The notes below the pieces were generated by a model. That model was given only the letters and a program-made list of their open reading frames with translations, did no database searches and was not told where the DNA came from. The position numbers and the translations under genes were made by a program. From Isoetes taiwanensis (Eukaryota; Streptophyta; Lycopodiopsida; Isoetales; Isoetaceae), in NCBI GenBank assembly GCA_021234155.1, contig JAJEKV010000078.1, forward strand, positions 932,001 to 996,000: DNA of 64,000 nucleotides, read 5' to 3'. Each line of letters begins with the position of its first letter. Within the stretch, counting starts at the first letter, position 1. Below are positions 10,511 to 21,299 of this stretch, piece after piece.

Positions 10511-12337
10511 AGGCCCTCTCCTTGTCAGATTCGGCCGGGACCTTGCGCCGTGACTTGACGTGGAGTGGGGGTGTTGACGCCAGAGCACGGACCCTAAAAT
10601 CCCCCCGGAAGCTGCTTGCCCCGAATTTCCTCTCCCCAAGGCCCTGGGGACGGACGGGCGACCTCCCCTCTCCGGAATCGCGATTTGGCTCTGCCAATGG
10701 ACTCAGAATGTCGACATTGCCCTGGGGACCAAGTTCTGTGGCCAGAAGACCAGGACTCGGCCCCCAAAACGTAAACCCTTCTAGAGCCTGGCAACCCACA
10801 GGGTTTACGTTTCGGAGGCCTTCTCCTTGTCAGATTCGGCCGGAACCTTGCGCCGTGTCTTGAAGTGGAGTTGGGGTGTTGATGCCAGAGCACGGAGCCC
10901 GGCAATGTCCTGGCCTCGTTTGACTTGGGGAAGGGTGCCAGCTCGGTTGCCCTGCAACGGGCTGCCCCGACCGTTCTAATGCTAACCCTTTGACCTAGAC
11001 CTTCTCCGAAAATTCCGAAAATTGGGCCGTGTGCTGGAGATGAATTAGGAATCCAGCTGGCAAAAAATCAGAATTTATTTTCGTACAATGCATTAATTGC
11101 GAATTTATGAATGTCGTGCCACTGCAAAAGCGCCCCCCGACTTCTATTTGCCACATCGGGAGGAGGACAGGCCCAAACTCTGCTCCGTCAGTTCCCCTTG
11201 CTCCGTATTCTCGGTTGCAGTGGTCCCAAGTGCAACAGACCAAGTCTCGGCCCCCAAAATGCAAACCCTTCTACAACCTGGCAACCCACAGGGTTTACGT
11301 TTTGGAGGCCCTCTCCTTGTCAGATTCGGCCGGGACCTTGCGCCGTGACTTGACGTGGAGTGGGGGTGTTGACGCCAGAGCATGGACCCTAAAATCCCCC
11401 CGGAAGCTGCTTGCCCCGAATTTCCTCTCCCCAAGGCCCTGGGGACGGACGGGCGACCTCCCCTCTCCGGAATCACGATTTGGCTCTGCCAATGGACTCA
11501 GAACGTCGACATTGCCCTGGGGACCAAGTTCCGTAGCCAGAAGACCACACCGACCTCCAAGAAGCGCCAAAGTAGCTCACTTCCATCACACTCGTAGTCA
11601 ATTGGCCTAGGATGTGGATGCGGGATACTGTCGTGGAGGGCGTGAGTGTTTCCTTCTTTTGCAAAACCGACCTTGTAACTTGCTCTCTAGGGTAATTTCG
11701 CCATCCCGGACGATTTGGCAGGGTCGATTTGCCATTCCAGAGCCTCCCCGGTGCCCGAACGACAAAACACTGCGGTTTCTACAAGGCCGACCTCAGGACG
11801 CCCCGCGGTTTGACAAGTTCTCCCGGACCGATCTGGAATCTTTTGGGCCTTCCCGAAGAGGGGCCCCTGAACGGAGGATCCAACGGTCGGATAGGGGAAC
11901 CGGGCTTCGGGAGGGTGGTCATTAGCGTGCAGCCCCCCGGGGGAGCGCTGCCAGGAAGGTCTGCCTCGGGAACTTTTTTGGATCCCGCCTCTTGGGGTCC
12001 GGACTCTCCCCTCTTGTGAGGGATCCCTGCAAGGTCCTGGCCTCGTTTGACTTGGGGAAGGGTGCCAGCTCGGTTGCCCTGCAACGGGCTGCCCCGACCG
12101 TTCTAATGCTAACCCTTTGACCTAGACCTTCTCCGAAAATTCCGAAAATTGGGCCGTGTGCTGGAGATGAATTAGGGATCCAGCTGGCAAAAAATCAGAA
12201 TTTATTTTCGTGCAATGCATTAATTGCGAATTTATGAATGTCTTGCCACTGCAAAAGCGCCCCCCGACTTCTATTTGCCACATCGGGAGGAGGACAGGTC
12301 CAAACTCTGTTCCGTCAGTTCCCCTTGCTCCGTATTC

Positions 12338-13890
12338 CGGTGCTTCGATCGGCTCCCGAAATTGAGTTCGGGAGCCAGCCGGGTTCGCCCAAGCGAACCC
12401 AGGAAATTCGCTTAAGCGAACCCAGGGATTCGCCCAGGCGAACCCAATATGTGGACGTGGCGGTGAGGTGGCGCTACCCACCGGGTTCGCCCAAGCGAAC
12501 CCGAACCAGGGTTAAGCCGGAGGCGGGTCGGATCGGCAGGTGCAGGGTGGCGCGCTGAACGAGGCCGGGTTCGCTTAAGCGAACCCACGTTAGCTTCCCC
12601 TTTCTGGGTTCTGCAGCAGAGAAAATCCCCCGCTTAACAAAAAATCTACTCAACAAAACGAAGCATTTAATCTGCATCTCTGACAGAATCAGGATAAAAA
12701 TGCTAGAAAAAAAAATCCCGACGAAGAACATACTGCCAGAGACACTGGATTAAAACCCCAAAATCATAGTCGAAAGGAAAAAATGTGAGGATTCTAACTA
12801 TGGCAAGCAAACCGGAGCATCTGGAGCGAAAAAAAGACAATGTAGGCAGATTTGCGAGCAAAACAGACCTGCGGAAGAATACTCATTTCTGGGTTCATTT
12901 CCGCTTAAGATCCACTTTCTGGGTTCTCAGGCGACAGCTCTTGCCGCAACGTTGAAGCCCTGGAATGCATCATCAATTCAGCCACAAATTACACACAATT
13001 CAACAAATTACTCACAATTGGACCAATGCAATTAACCCACAAATTATTCACAATTAGAGATCAACGCAAACCAAATCACCCACAAATTACTCAAAATTGG
13101 ACCAATGCAGAATGAAAGGAAGCCAGGATTGAAACATACCGGCATGTTTGGGGACGGAGCTCCAACAGCCATGGCCATATTTGGAGATATAACGAACCAA
13201 TTTCTCATCCTCTTCGGGAGACCAAAGACCCTTTTTGAGCTTCTGTTTCTGGCAGCAGGGATGGCGGCCCATGGATCTGGAAAAGGAGGAGGAATAGGTT
13301 CAATTCATGAGCGGAAAGGATGAAGGAGGCATAAGAATTTAGTCCGTAAAAACAAATTGTCAGAGCTTATTGGGGAGCAAACTAGATAGGAGGACTATAT
13401 AAGAAAGAAAAATGCCATATCTAATACCAACCCACTAACGGTTCAAAGCTTGGGCATGCTTGCAACTACCTAATTCGTTGCTTGGGATTCAAATTTGCGG
13501 ATTTTGGTCCCCGATTATGCTCAAATTGCGGATCACCATAGACTGCGGGCGGAGATGTGGGCAAACGATGGGCGCCATTTATTTGCAAGTTCTAATTTTT
13601 GTTCGCTTTTCGTGCCCGCTACACAAGGATCATTTGAAAAGACGTCAAGGGGTTCGCCTAAGCGAACCCGGGCCGCCTGGCGTCCCCGCGCTGCCACCCT
13701 GCCCGTGACGCAAAGCACCTTAACCCGGGTTTGGGTTCGAGGCGAACCGGAAATTCGCCCGCGTCCGCCCGCCGCCGTCCTGCGGGTTCGCTGGGCGAAT
13801 CCGCTCGGGTCGCTGCCCGAATCTTCGGGGTTCGCCTGGGCGAACCCGCTTGGCAGTTTGACCCGATTTCGGGAGCCAATAAAGTGGGCG
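12338..13890. mobile_element. Pack-MULE-like element, 1553 bp, with captured MYB exon
   Basis: The element is flanked by a perfect 9-bp duplication, TCCGTATTC, at 12329-12337 and 13891-13899. The other array units (near 10400 and 11210) carry this sequence once, uninterrupted, and act as empty sites. Nine-base duplications are typical of Mutator-like elements. The ends share an inverted GGCTCCCGAAAT segment 10-14 bases in. Both arms contain several palindromes of the form GGGTTCGCNNNNGCGAACCC (12381-12400, 12483-12502, 12567-12586, 13650-13669, 13828-13847). No transposase is present. The interior holds an R2R3-MYB first exon, so it fits the Pack-MULE type of gene-capturing element. Confidence 0.8.
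13140..13272 (-). pseudogene. R2R3-MYB exon 1, captured
   Basis: A minus-strand frame starts at ATG 13272 and encodes MGRHPCCQKQKLKKGLWSPE and the first half of an R2 MYB repeat, with the first two conserved tryptophans (W in GLWSPEED and in GCWSSVPKHAG). It runs into a consensus GT donor (GGTATGTT) at 13139-13138, so the exon is 133 nt. That matches the first exon of many plant R2R3-MYB genes. The remaining exons (rest of R2, R3 and activation region) are absent from the element. Intact relatives are nuclear transcription factors. The MGRHPCC...KKGLWSPEED opening is typical of subgroups controlling secondary wall or phenylpropanoid genes, but the subgroup cannot be decided from one exon. It could only yield a truncated product. 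Confidence 0.85.
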
Positions 13891-15372
13891 TCCGTATTCT
13901 CGGCTGCAACTTCTGGACCAGATCCCAAGTGTAACAGACCAAGTCTCGGCCCTCAAAACGCAAACCCTTCTAGAACCTGGCAACCCACAGGGTTTACGTT
14001 TTGGAGGCCCTCTCCTTGTCAGATTCGGCCGGGACCTTGCGCCGTGACTTGACGTGAAGTGGGGGTGTTGAGGCCAGAGCACGGACCCTAAAATCCCCCC
14101 GGAAGCTGCTTGCCCCGAATTTCCTCTCCCCAAGGCCCTGGGGACGGATGGGCGACCTCCCCTCTCCGGAATCGCGATTTGGCTCTGCCAATGGACTCAG
14201 AACATCGACATTGCCATGGGGACCAAGTTCCGTGGCCAGAGGACCACCCGACCTCCAAGAAGCGCCAAAGTAGCTCACTTCCATCACACTCGTAGTCAAT
14301 TGGCCTAGGATGTGGATGCGGGATACTGTCGTGGAGGGCGTGAGTGTTTCCTTCTTTTGCAAAACCGACCTTGTAACTTGCTCCCTAGGGTAATTTCGCC
14401 ATTCCGGACGATTTGGCAGGGTCGATTTGCCATTCCGGAGCCTCCCCGGTGCCCGAACGACAAAACACTGCGGTTTCTACAAGGCCGACCTCAGGACGCC
14501 CCGCGGTTTGACAAGTTCTCCCGGACCGATCTGGAATCTTTTGGGCCTTCCCGAAGAGGGGCCCCTGAACGGAGGATCCAACGGTCGGATAGGGGAACCG
14601 GGCTCCGGGAGGGTGGTCATTAGCGTGCAGCCCCCCGGGGGAGCGCTGCCAGGAAGGGCTGCCTCGGGAACTTTTTTGGATCCCGCCTCTTGGGGTCCGG
14701 ACTCTCCCCTCTTGTGAGGGATCCCTGCAAGGTCCTGGCCTCGTTTGACTTGGGGAAGGGTGCCAGCTCGGTTGCCCTGCAACGGGCTGCCCCGACCGTT
14801 CTAATGCTAACCCTTTGACCTAGACCTTCTCCGAAAATTCCGAAAATTGGGCCGTGTGCTGGAGATGAATTAGGGATCCAGCTGGCAAAAAATCAGAATT
14901 TATTTTCGTGCAATGCATTAATTGCGAATTTCCAGAGCATAAACACAAAGAAAAGCACAGATAAAAATTCGGGTCTCGAAAAAAAGGTGAAATCTTGGCG
15001 GGATAATGATGACGCTGCATACACAAGAGAAAATGCACCAGCATATATACCTTTCGGAGACTCCCCTTCACAAGAAAGGGGCCACTGTCGAAGTGCCTGC
15101 ACGGGTGTTTGCAAAGACTTCCAACCGGATCTGCCCCAAACTATGCGGGTGTGTTTCTCTCCACGAATATTGATTGTTTAACGGTGGATCGAGAGAAACA
15201 ATTTCGCCCGAGCACCAGCCCACGCACAAGCCCCTTTCCAAAGTGAAGGGGAGTTCGGATCAACATGTTTGCTTAGGGGATTCGACCCCATCTCCGGGCA
15301 TGGTCCCTAGAGCAAACACAGAGAACTCCATGCAAAGTTTCGGATGTGTTAGTCTCCGTCTTGACGCTCGAG

Positions 15373-15414
15373 ATGTAAACCCTACCAAACCCTAGGGTTT
15401 AGTAGGGTTTACAT
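15373..15414. other. Near-perfect 42-bp palindrome made of telomere-like repeats
   Basis: ATGTAAACCCTACC and its inverted partner flank AAACCCTAGGGTTT. The whole 42 bp reads the same on both strands except for one mismatched pair. It consists of two head-to-head plant telomere-type motifs (AAACCCT/AGGGTTT). It sits in the diverged last copy of the GC-rich unit, where the other copies have the hairpin with the same AAACCCT/AGGGTTT arms. Confidence 0.75.
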
Positions 15415-15700
15415 TCTGGGGATGCTCCCCTGATCAAGAGGGCCGTGGAACTTGTCCCTGATCAATTTCGCCCTTCCGGACGACGTGGCGAGGTCGGATC
15501 GCCAATCCGGGGCCTCCATGCCCCAAAATCGAAAACGTGGTCTAAACCCTGTCAGGGCCAACGACGGCCATCCCAATAAAAAATCGAGGGTCTAAAGCTC
15601 ATTTAGAAATACCGAGGATTTTCCTGTATGCTCGGAGCCACTTGGCAAGCCAGCTGGCTGAAAACCAGGATTTTTCCCCGCCCCATGCATTAATTATGAA

Positions 15701-16059
15701 TAAAGTGCCAACAAATATTGGTAATGAGTATACTTGTTCATTCTGTTATAAACTTGCAGATCTTATATGAAGCTGAGACTCAAGTCGCGGTCCAAAACCC
15801 TTAGCGGTAATCTATGAAGAGGTCGCAGACCATATATGAAGTTGTATGTGATCATGCACGAGAGAATATGGCAAATCAAAGAAGCTCTTCTTGCGACTTT
15901 GCATGGACCAGAATTTGGGCATGCCTTGTGTAGATTGTATGTAGAGGAGCAACCCGGTGAGCCATATGTTTTGCACTTCTGATCATGACCAAGTGGCTGG
16001 CAAGCTTGATTTAATATGAAAGTATGCAAGTGAAGCTCAATGGTGCACAAGTCTGGTTT
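15701..16059. other. No gene seen
   Basis: AT-rich spacer between the GC-rich array and the next repeat block. A 95-codon minus-strand frame (15763-16050) has no recognisable motif. Confidence 0.5.
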
Positions 16060-16710
16060 ATTAAAGTGGATAGATAAACAAGGATGGAGAGAAATCTAAG
16101 TGGATAGATAAACAAGGATAGATAAAATACATAAAATGAAACAAATCTAAGTTGCTAATAATATTAACTTAAAAAAAAAAAAAAGGGACACGTCGTTTTG
16201 AACCGAAACGTCGTTATAAACGTCGTTCAACGAAAATTACAGACGTCGTATAAAAAAAAGATTGCTAATAATAATAACTTAATTAAAAAAAAAAAAGACA
16301 CGTCGTTATAAACCAAAACGTCGTCAAATGAAAGGATAGGGCGGGCTCTAGAATAGGTATAGCTTAACTGTCCAAATCCGGTACTGACAACAAATTAATT
16401 GACGTGGCGGTCACATTCGTATGGACTCATTATGGAACGAAATTCAAGGTGAGTAGGATATGTTATATTAGGGTGATTTATTTCTTTGAAGGATCTATAT
16501 TGTGCCAGGTTTAGGGTTTAGGGTTTTAACCACAATATAGATAAAAAAACATAAGTAATAAAATAAATAGATCTAAGTTGCTAACGACTTTAAAAAAAAA
16601 AGACACGTCGGTATACACATTGACGTCGTTATGGACGTCGTTTAACGACTATTACAGACGTCGTTCAACGACGTCACGACGTCGTTCAACGACGTCTGTA
16701 ACTTTTTACA
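16060..16710. repeat. CGTCGTT clusters 2 and 3 in a ~400-bp duplication
   Basis: A block made of ATAAACAAGGATAGATAAA-type sequence, then TCTAAGTTGCTAA, a poly-A run, GACACGTCG and several CGTCGTT motifs occurs near 16100-16340 and again at 16535-16702. The second cluster is the densest: 16604-16702 holds GACGTCGTTCAACGACGTC palindromes. A two-copy TTTAGGG telomere-like motif lies near 16510. The arrangement matches cluster 1 at 8990 and again lies upstream of an open gene (18338). Confidence 0.7.
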
Positions 16711-17314
16711 GAAAACAGGGCCGGCTTTTCCGCCGCCTAGTTTTTTTTGGTTCTAAGCGGCTGGAAGAGCATTTTTCGTGGCGATTTTTGGCGCGGATCA
16801 TCCTTGCGGTCCTTTCCAAGCTTCAAGCAAGCATCCAAAGGTATTTGAATGGATCAATCAACTCTATTTTTGAATTAGGCTTGTTGTTTGATAGATGTTT
16901 TTTCTTGTTTGTTTTCAATCCATCCCATTTCTATCCTCCTCTTCTTTCCATCCTTGTTTTTTTTCAATCCACTTCGCCTCTTCTTAGTATGAATCGAATC
17001 CTCCTCCTCCTTCTTCCAATCTTCTTCCAATCATTGGTTTTTTCCTTCTAATCTTCCGTTCTTCCAATCTTCTATTCATTTTCTTCTTCTTCTTCTTCAT
17101 CACTTTCTCCTTCTATTCAATCTTTCTTTCCTATCTCCCCTTTCTTCTTCTTCTTCTATTTCTTCTTCTTCTATTTCTTCTTCTTCTTCCTCTTCTATTT
17201 TTTTTTCCATGGAAGAAGAGGGACGTCGTTGAAAGACGAGGCCCATTCTTCCTCTATTTTTTATTACAAGAAGGGGACGTCGTTGAAAGACGAGGCCCCT
17301 TCTTTTTATGTTCT

Positions 17315-17352
<38 letters not shown>

Positions 17353-17631
17353 TTTTTACATGTCAATATATAGTTCTTTTTAATTAACAATGTAAATAGT
17401 TTTAATGTCAATAATCTTTTTAATGTGAATGGTCTTTTTGTTTTTTATTTTTATTTTTTTATTTATGTAAGTTTTCTAATTATTGAATGCCTTTATTTTT
17501 TTGCATGTACACTAATAACAAAATGCGTTGCTCTTGGAAATCGATTTTCGCAGCTTGTAGACATTCTAGGTAAGAATTTGAGTTTGAGTAGGAGAATAAA
17601 ATTTTAATGTTTTATTTAGGTTAAAAAAAAC
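16711..17631. other. No gene; low-complexity leader region
   Basis: Contains a CTT/TTC-rich tract (about 17080-17200), a 34-bp direct repeat with GGGACGTCGTTGAAAGACGA at 17219 and again near 17276, and a pure T run of about 35 bases near 17315-17351. Open frames here reflect the low-complexity composition. Confidence 0.6.
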
Positions 17632-18040
17632 TTGGGGAGACTTGGACAAGGGCATGGTCGACTCCACCTTGAGTGGAGGGGACTAGGTGTTCCGGGTCCA
17701 AGCTCACCGTTTACTCTTGTAATTTTATTGATTAATGTATTTAGTTTAGAAAAATTGGGGAGACTTGGACAAGGGCATGGTCGGCTCCGCCTTGAGTGGA
17801 GAGGACTAGGTGTTCTGGGTCCAAGCTCACCGCCTACTCTTGTTTATTTTTTTATTAATATATCAATAAATAGAAATCTTTACGGGATTGGACAAGGGCA
17901 TGGTCGGCTCCACCTTGAGTGGAGAGGACTTGGTGTACCGGGTCCATTCTCTATTTAATTTATTACCTTCACCAACGGCATGGACAAGGGCATGGTTGGC
18001 TCCACCTTGAGTGGAGAAGACCGGGTCTATCGGGTCCATA
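17632..18040 (+). repeat. Four tandem copies of a hairpin-bearing ~70-bp repeat
   Basis: Each copy contains GGACAAGGGCATGGT, then a hairpin CTCCACCTTGAGTGGAG, then GACTAGGTG and CGGGTCCA. The hairpins are at 17662-17678, 17785-17801, 17908-17924 and 18000-18016. The 6-bp stem is kept in all four, with a G-T wobble instead of A-T in copy 2. Sequence between the copies is unrelated AT-rich DNA. A plus-strand frame reads through the first three copies, but its protein-level repetition simply follows the DNA repeat. The array lies 300 bp upstream of the pseudokinase gene. Confidence 0.75.
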
Positions 18041-18337
18041 GCACCTGTTTTTTTATATCTTGTTTGTTTCTTCAAATTTTAAACAAAAAAGAAAAATAAA
18101 AGGCTGAGTCAGTTAGGGTTTTGAAAAAAATTGCATTATTGATTTTCGGGTTTCTAGTTAAGAATGTTGTTTTTTAAAAATGTTAGGGATGTCAAAGAAA
18201 CACTAATGTGGAGTGGTTAAGAGCAAGAAAAAATTTCAATAGTTGGTTTTTAAAAAAAAATTAAAGGGAAACTAACTCTTAAGAAAGTAGGTAAAGATTC
18301 ATAATGAAGGTTTGAAAAAAGTCACAAAGCAAGATTA

Positions 18338-19903
18338 ATGAATCTAAATTGGTTTGTAGGTATGGCCCCGAGTGTGAAGACCTCAATGCTTAGTGAGATT
18401 AGACGCGTGGTCATAAATCAGATATGTGCTAACGAAAGTCCCGACCGAGAGATGCAAACTGGTCAACGTGTCGACCATTTTGTCAGACATGTGAAAAGGA
18501 AGTGCCAATTTGAGTTAGCACAAAAATGGCCAGGTCAAGAAGAAATGTTGACTTCTCTCCTTGACACACATGTAAAGCCAATGATTGGAAACCCCATGGA
18601 CGAACTGAAGACATGTTTGAAGCATTCAGTGCAGCTTAAAAGTCCCAATGCCGAGGCTCGTGTCAAGGAATGGGTAGCTTCATGGAATTCCTCAAAGAAG
18701 CGACGTGCAGATCACAAGAACATCATTGCGGATCTCAATGCACGTCAGTTGGAGGTAATTAAAAATGCTTTGCATCGGGGGGGAAGCTCTAGTGGAGCAG
18801 GGCCTAGCAAACCCCACTTTTCTTTGGAGAATCACATGAACACATCAATCTTTGTTGATCCCATACCCGTAGAGGCCGTGGATGTGATACGCCTTATTGA
18901 GGAGAAACCAACACATCGCACGTATCAAATCAAGATCAACGGAACACAACACTTCCAAGATGATGAGGGCAAAGATAGGGCAGAGACGTATGAGATGGCT
19001 CAAAGATACATACGCTTCAAGAGCCCGCATCCTGCTTTGGCTACATCCATTGGACTTGCATATGAAGTTGCTAGCTCTAGTGGGGATACCATAGGGCCAA
19101 TGGTGATTCTACCTTTCATGAATGGAGAGACACTTGCACACTTGTTTGACTATTTACCTAATAACTTGTCATGTTTTAGAAGATGGTCAAATGCAATTGC
19201 TAGAGCGCCAAGAAGAACTGACAAACACATAGGTGCTGAACTTAGGAGCAAAATGCGAGTTGTATATCAGTATGTTCCAGAGATAGCTCTTGCCCTAGCA
19301 GAAGGTGTCGTTGAGATCCTCAAAGGCCACTTCACTCACACAAAGCTTAATTGCAAGAGAGTCAAATTACATTTTGATGATGAGTACCAAAATGTGTGGG
19401 TGGCCATTGGTGATTGGGACAATGCAATTCATTTTTACGCCAAAGAGCGTCGTCCCTTGTTGAAGTGTCGGTACTTACTTTCGGATGGACAAGCAAAATA
19501 TCCATGGTTAGAGGAAACTTTGTTTGAGAAATCAAAGGATGATGATCGTGTATGGGGACACGAAATTCATGATGTCTATGCACTGGGATATATTTATGAG
19601 ATGCTTCTGGATTTCGTGCAAGCTATGCGACGAATGGAGTGGTTTAATAATAACAACAATGCCCAATGGATTAATCCAACCCATATGTACCAATGACGTC
19701 TTGACAAGTTGGAGGAGCAAAAAACAAGAATGATGTGCCTACGTGAAGACATATTCTCATCACGACCCAAAGCTTCTGAAGTTGTTGAAGCCTTACAAAG
19801 TGTTGGAATATCTTCTACCATGGTTGTGAGACAAAGACGACACATGAAGTGCATGGATGCCTTGGAGATGTCAAAATTGTTGTTACCACAACTCAAAGAA
19901 TGA
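18338..19903 (+). pseudogene. Pseudokinase-like gene with one in-frame stop
   Basis: A 452-codon frame ends at TGA (19694-19696). The same frame stays open for another 68 codons to 19903, so one stop separates two parts of one protein. The likely start is ATG 18362 (MAPSVKTSML), just after a TTTGTAG that could be a splice acceptor. About residues 1-180 are unrecognised and basic. From about residue 290 the sequence resembles a protein-kinase C-lobe. ALAEGVVEILKGHFTHTKLN stands where the HRD catalytic loop should be, with the catalytic Asp replaced. IGDWDNA stands at the DFG position, DVYALGYIYEMLL fits helix F, and after the stop RPKASEVVEAL fits the end of the domain. Key catalytic residues are missing, so any product would be a pseudokinase. 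It lies in a transposon setting downstream of CGTCGTT repeats and may be captured. Confidence 0.6.
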
Positions 19904-19951
19904 ATACAATATTGTATATCTTGCCATGTTTAAGAGTTGTAAATTTTTTTA

Positions 19952-20036
19952 AGGGAAATTTACCAAAATAACCTTAATTGTTGACTTATTTCCCAAAAAG
20001 CCCTTCGTATCTTCAAAATTCCCAAATTGCCCTTAA
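19952..20036. repeat. MULE terminal inverted repeat, left
   Basis: Opens AGGGAAATTTACCAAAATAA and pairs with 31270-31354 with scattered mismatches. It is rich in TTCCCAAA motifs that recur within each arm. Confidence 0.8.
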
Positions 20037-20258
20037 TTCTTTGGTATTTTCCCAAATAGCCCTTTCTATGCTAAAAATTATCAAAAAGCCGTGGAACGTT
20101 CCAAATTCACAATAGATTATTATTCTTACAGATGGAATGCATGCAAACAATAGCAGATGGAATGAAAGTTACAGATGGAATGAAAGTGCTTAATACCACA
20201 TATTCGTGACATCCAAAATAATTTTCACAACATGAAATTATGACAGAAATATGCAATG

Positions 20259-21238
20259 TCAAATAGGATTTCTGCAACTGCGTTCATTATGGCCGCCGTT
20301 GCCACAACGTGTGCACTTGTACACCCGCTTTTCTCTATCTCTGTCTTCTGTCCTATCCCGTTTCCTTCTAGGCCTTCCAGGAGGACGACGTGTTGCAGGA
20401 GGTAGTAATTCATTACTTTCAACAAGTTCAAAATTTGGTGGATAAATAGCTCCAGCATATGAATAGCAAAATGAACTTAACAAGTAACCTGGATGTGTAT
20501 AAAGCTCTGGACGTTGTCGTCGAAAAAGAATAGCAGCAACTGCATGACCACAAGGCAATCCTAACATTTGCCACTCCAAGCACGAACATGTTTTAGACTC
20601 AATGTTAACCACAACTGATCGCTCTGGACTTTGTACTTCAAACACAAATGCATCAGAAGGAAATACTATATACCTTCTAGCTCGTTCAGTGACCTTTGTA
20701 ATATGTTGTTGAGCATCTTTCACTAGATTGTATGTAGCAGCTTCTCCACAAGACGCCCACAAAGCCTCTCCTTCAACACGGTTCTTGTAAAAGCGTTCAG
20801 TTAGCTGTCTTCGAATAATTTCTAGCATTGGAATGATAGGTTTATCTCTAGCTTCAAGAAGCCAAGAATTTAAAGCCTCTGCAATGTTAGAAGTCAAGTG
20901 ACCAAACCGTGTTCCTTTAAAGTGTGCAGTTGCCCAATATTGTGCGGGTGCTGAAGCAAGCATCCAATCTGTAACACTGTTATTGATTGCCCTCATGTTT
21001 TGGATAGCTTCATTAAAGCCCTCCACAGATTTAGCATATGCAGCTTGCCAAAAGAACCTGATGAATTCACCATTGTTGCACTTCTTTTTAAGATTAGCGT
21101 CCAAATGTCTCATGCAAAAAGCATGATGAACTCCTGGAAACACAAGATCCATAGCTGGCAATAAACCTTTCATTCTATCAGAAACAAAAGTTACATTGTC
21201 TGGAACCTGGAGAGTATCACGTAATGACTGCAAGAACC
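20259..21238 (-). pseudogene. MULE transposase, C-terminal half
   Basis: This open frame continues the transposase from 29260 after the nested element. It carries the second acidic region (VSDRMKGLLPAM) and the CMRHLDANLKKK segment, then SNIAEALNSWLLEARDKPII, which contains the third catalytic Glu of the DDE triad. Next comes a SWIM zinc finger (TCSCLEWQMLGLPCGH) and last a CCHC zinc knuckle (CTRCGNGGHNERSC) near the end. All are standard C-terminal parts of MuDR-type transposases, which cut and join element ends in the nucleus. This half has no internal stops over about 320 codons, so the gene may have been intact when the CACTA-like element split it. Directly before it, the frame gives WFLQSLRD, which joins to ENEDNWV at 29260. 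Confidence 0.88.
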
Positions 21239-21299
21239 ATACACAAGGCGCCCAAAAATGAATTGCTATCTAAAAGTAATATTATATAATCTAAAAACC

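Larger units (their letters stand above)
10135..15700. repeat. GC-rich tandem array of ~0.8-1.1 kb units
   Basis: A common opening block (AGCTCGGTTGCC, then GTGCTGGAGATGAATTAGG) recurs at 10135, 10940, 12067 and 14765. Unit 1 is about 805 bp and unit 2 is 1127 bp. Unit 3 is 2.7 kb because a Pack-MULE is inserted at 12338-13890. Unit 4 is cut off near 14930. A diverged further copy follows to about 15700, ending with GCATTAATTATGAA where the others have GCATTAATTGCGAA. Many overlapping open frames occur on both strands, but they are an effect of high GC content and no protein family is recognisable. Degenerate relics of the same unit occur at 24540-25410. It may be a satellite, an rDNA-spacer-like repeat or the LTRs of an unknown element. 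Confidence 0.8.

Noticed and set aside
10190-15071. Many open frames of 80-180 codons on both strands
   Set aside because: They overlap in several frames, recur in every repeat unit and have no motif. They are a consequence of high GC content in the array.
17100-17411. 103-codon frame with long Lys and Glu runs
   Set aside because: It is the translation of a T-run and CTT microsatellite, not a protein.
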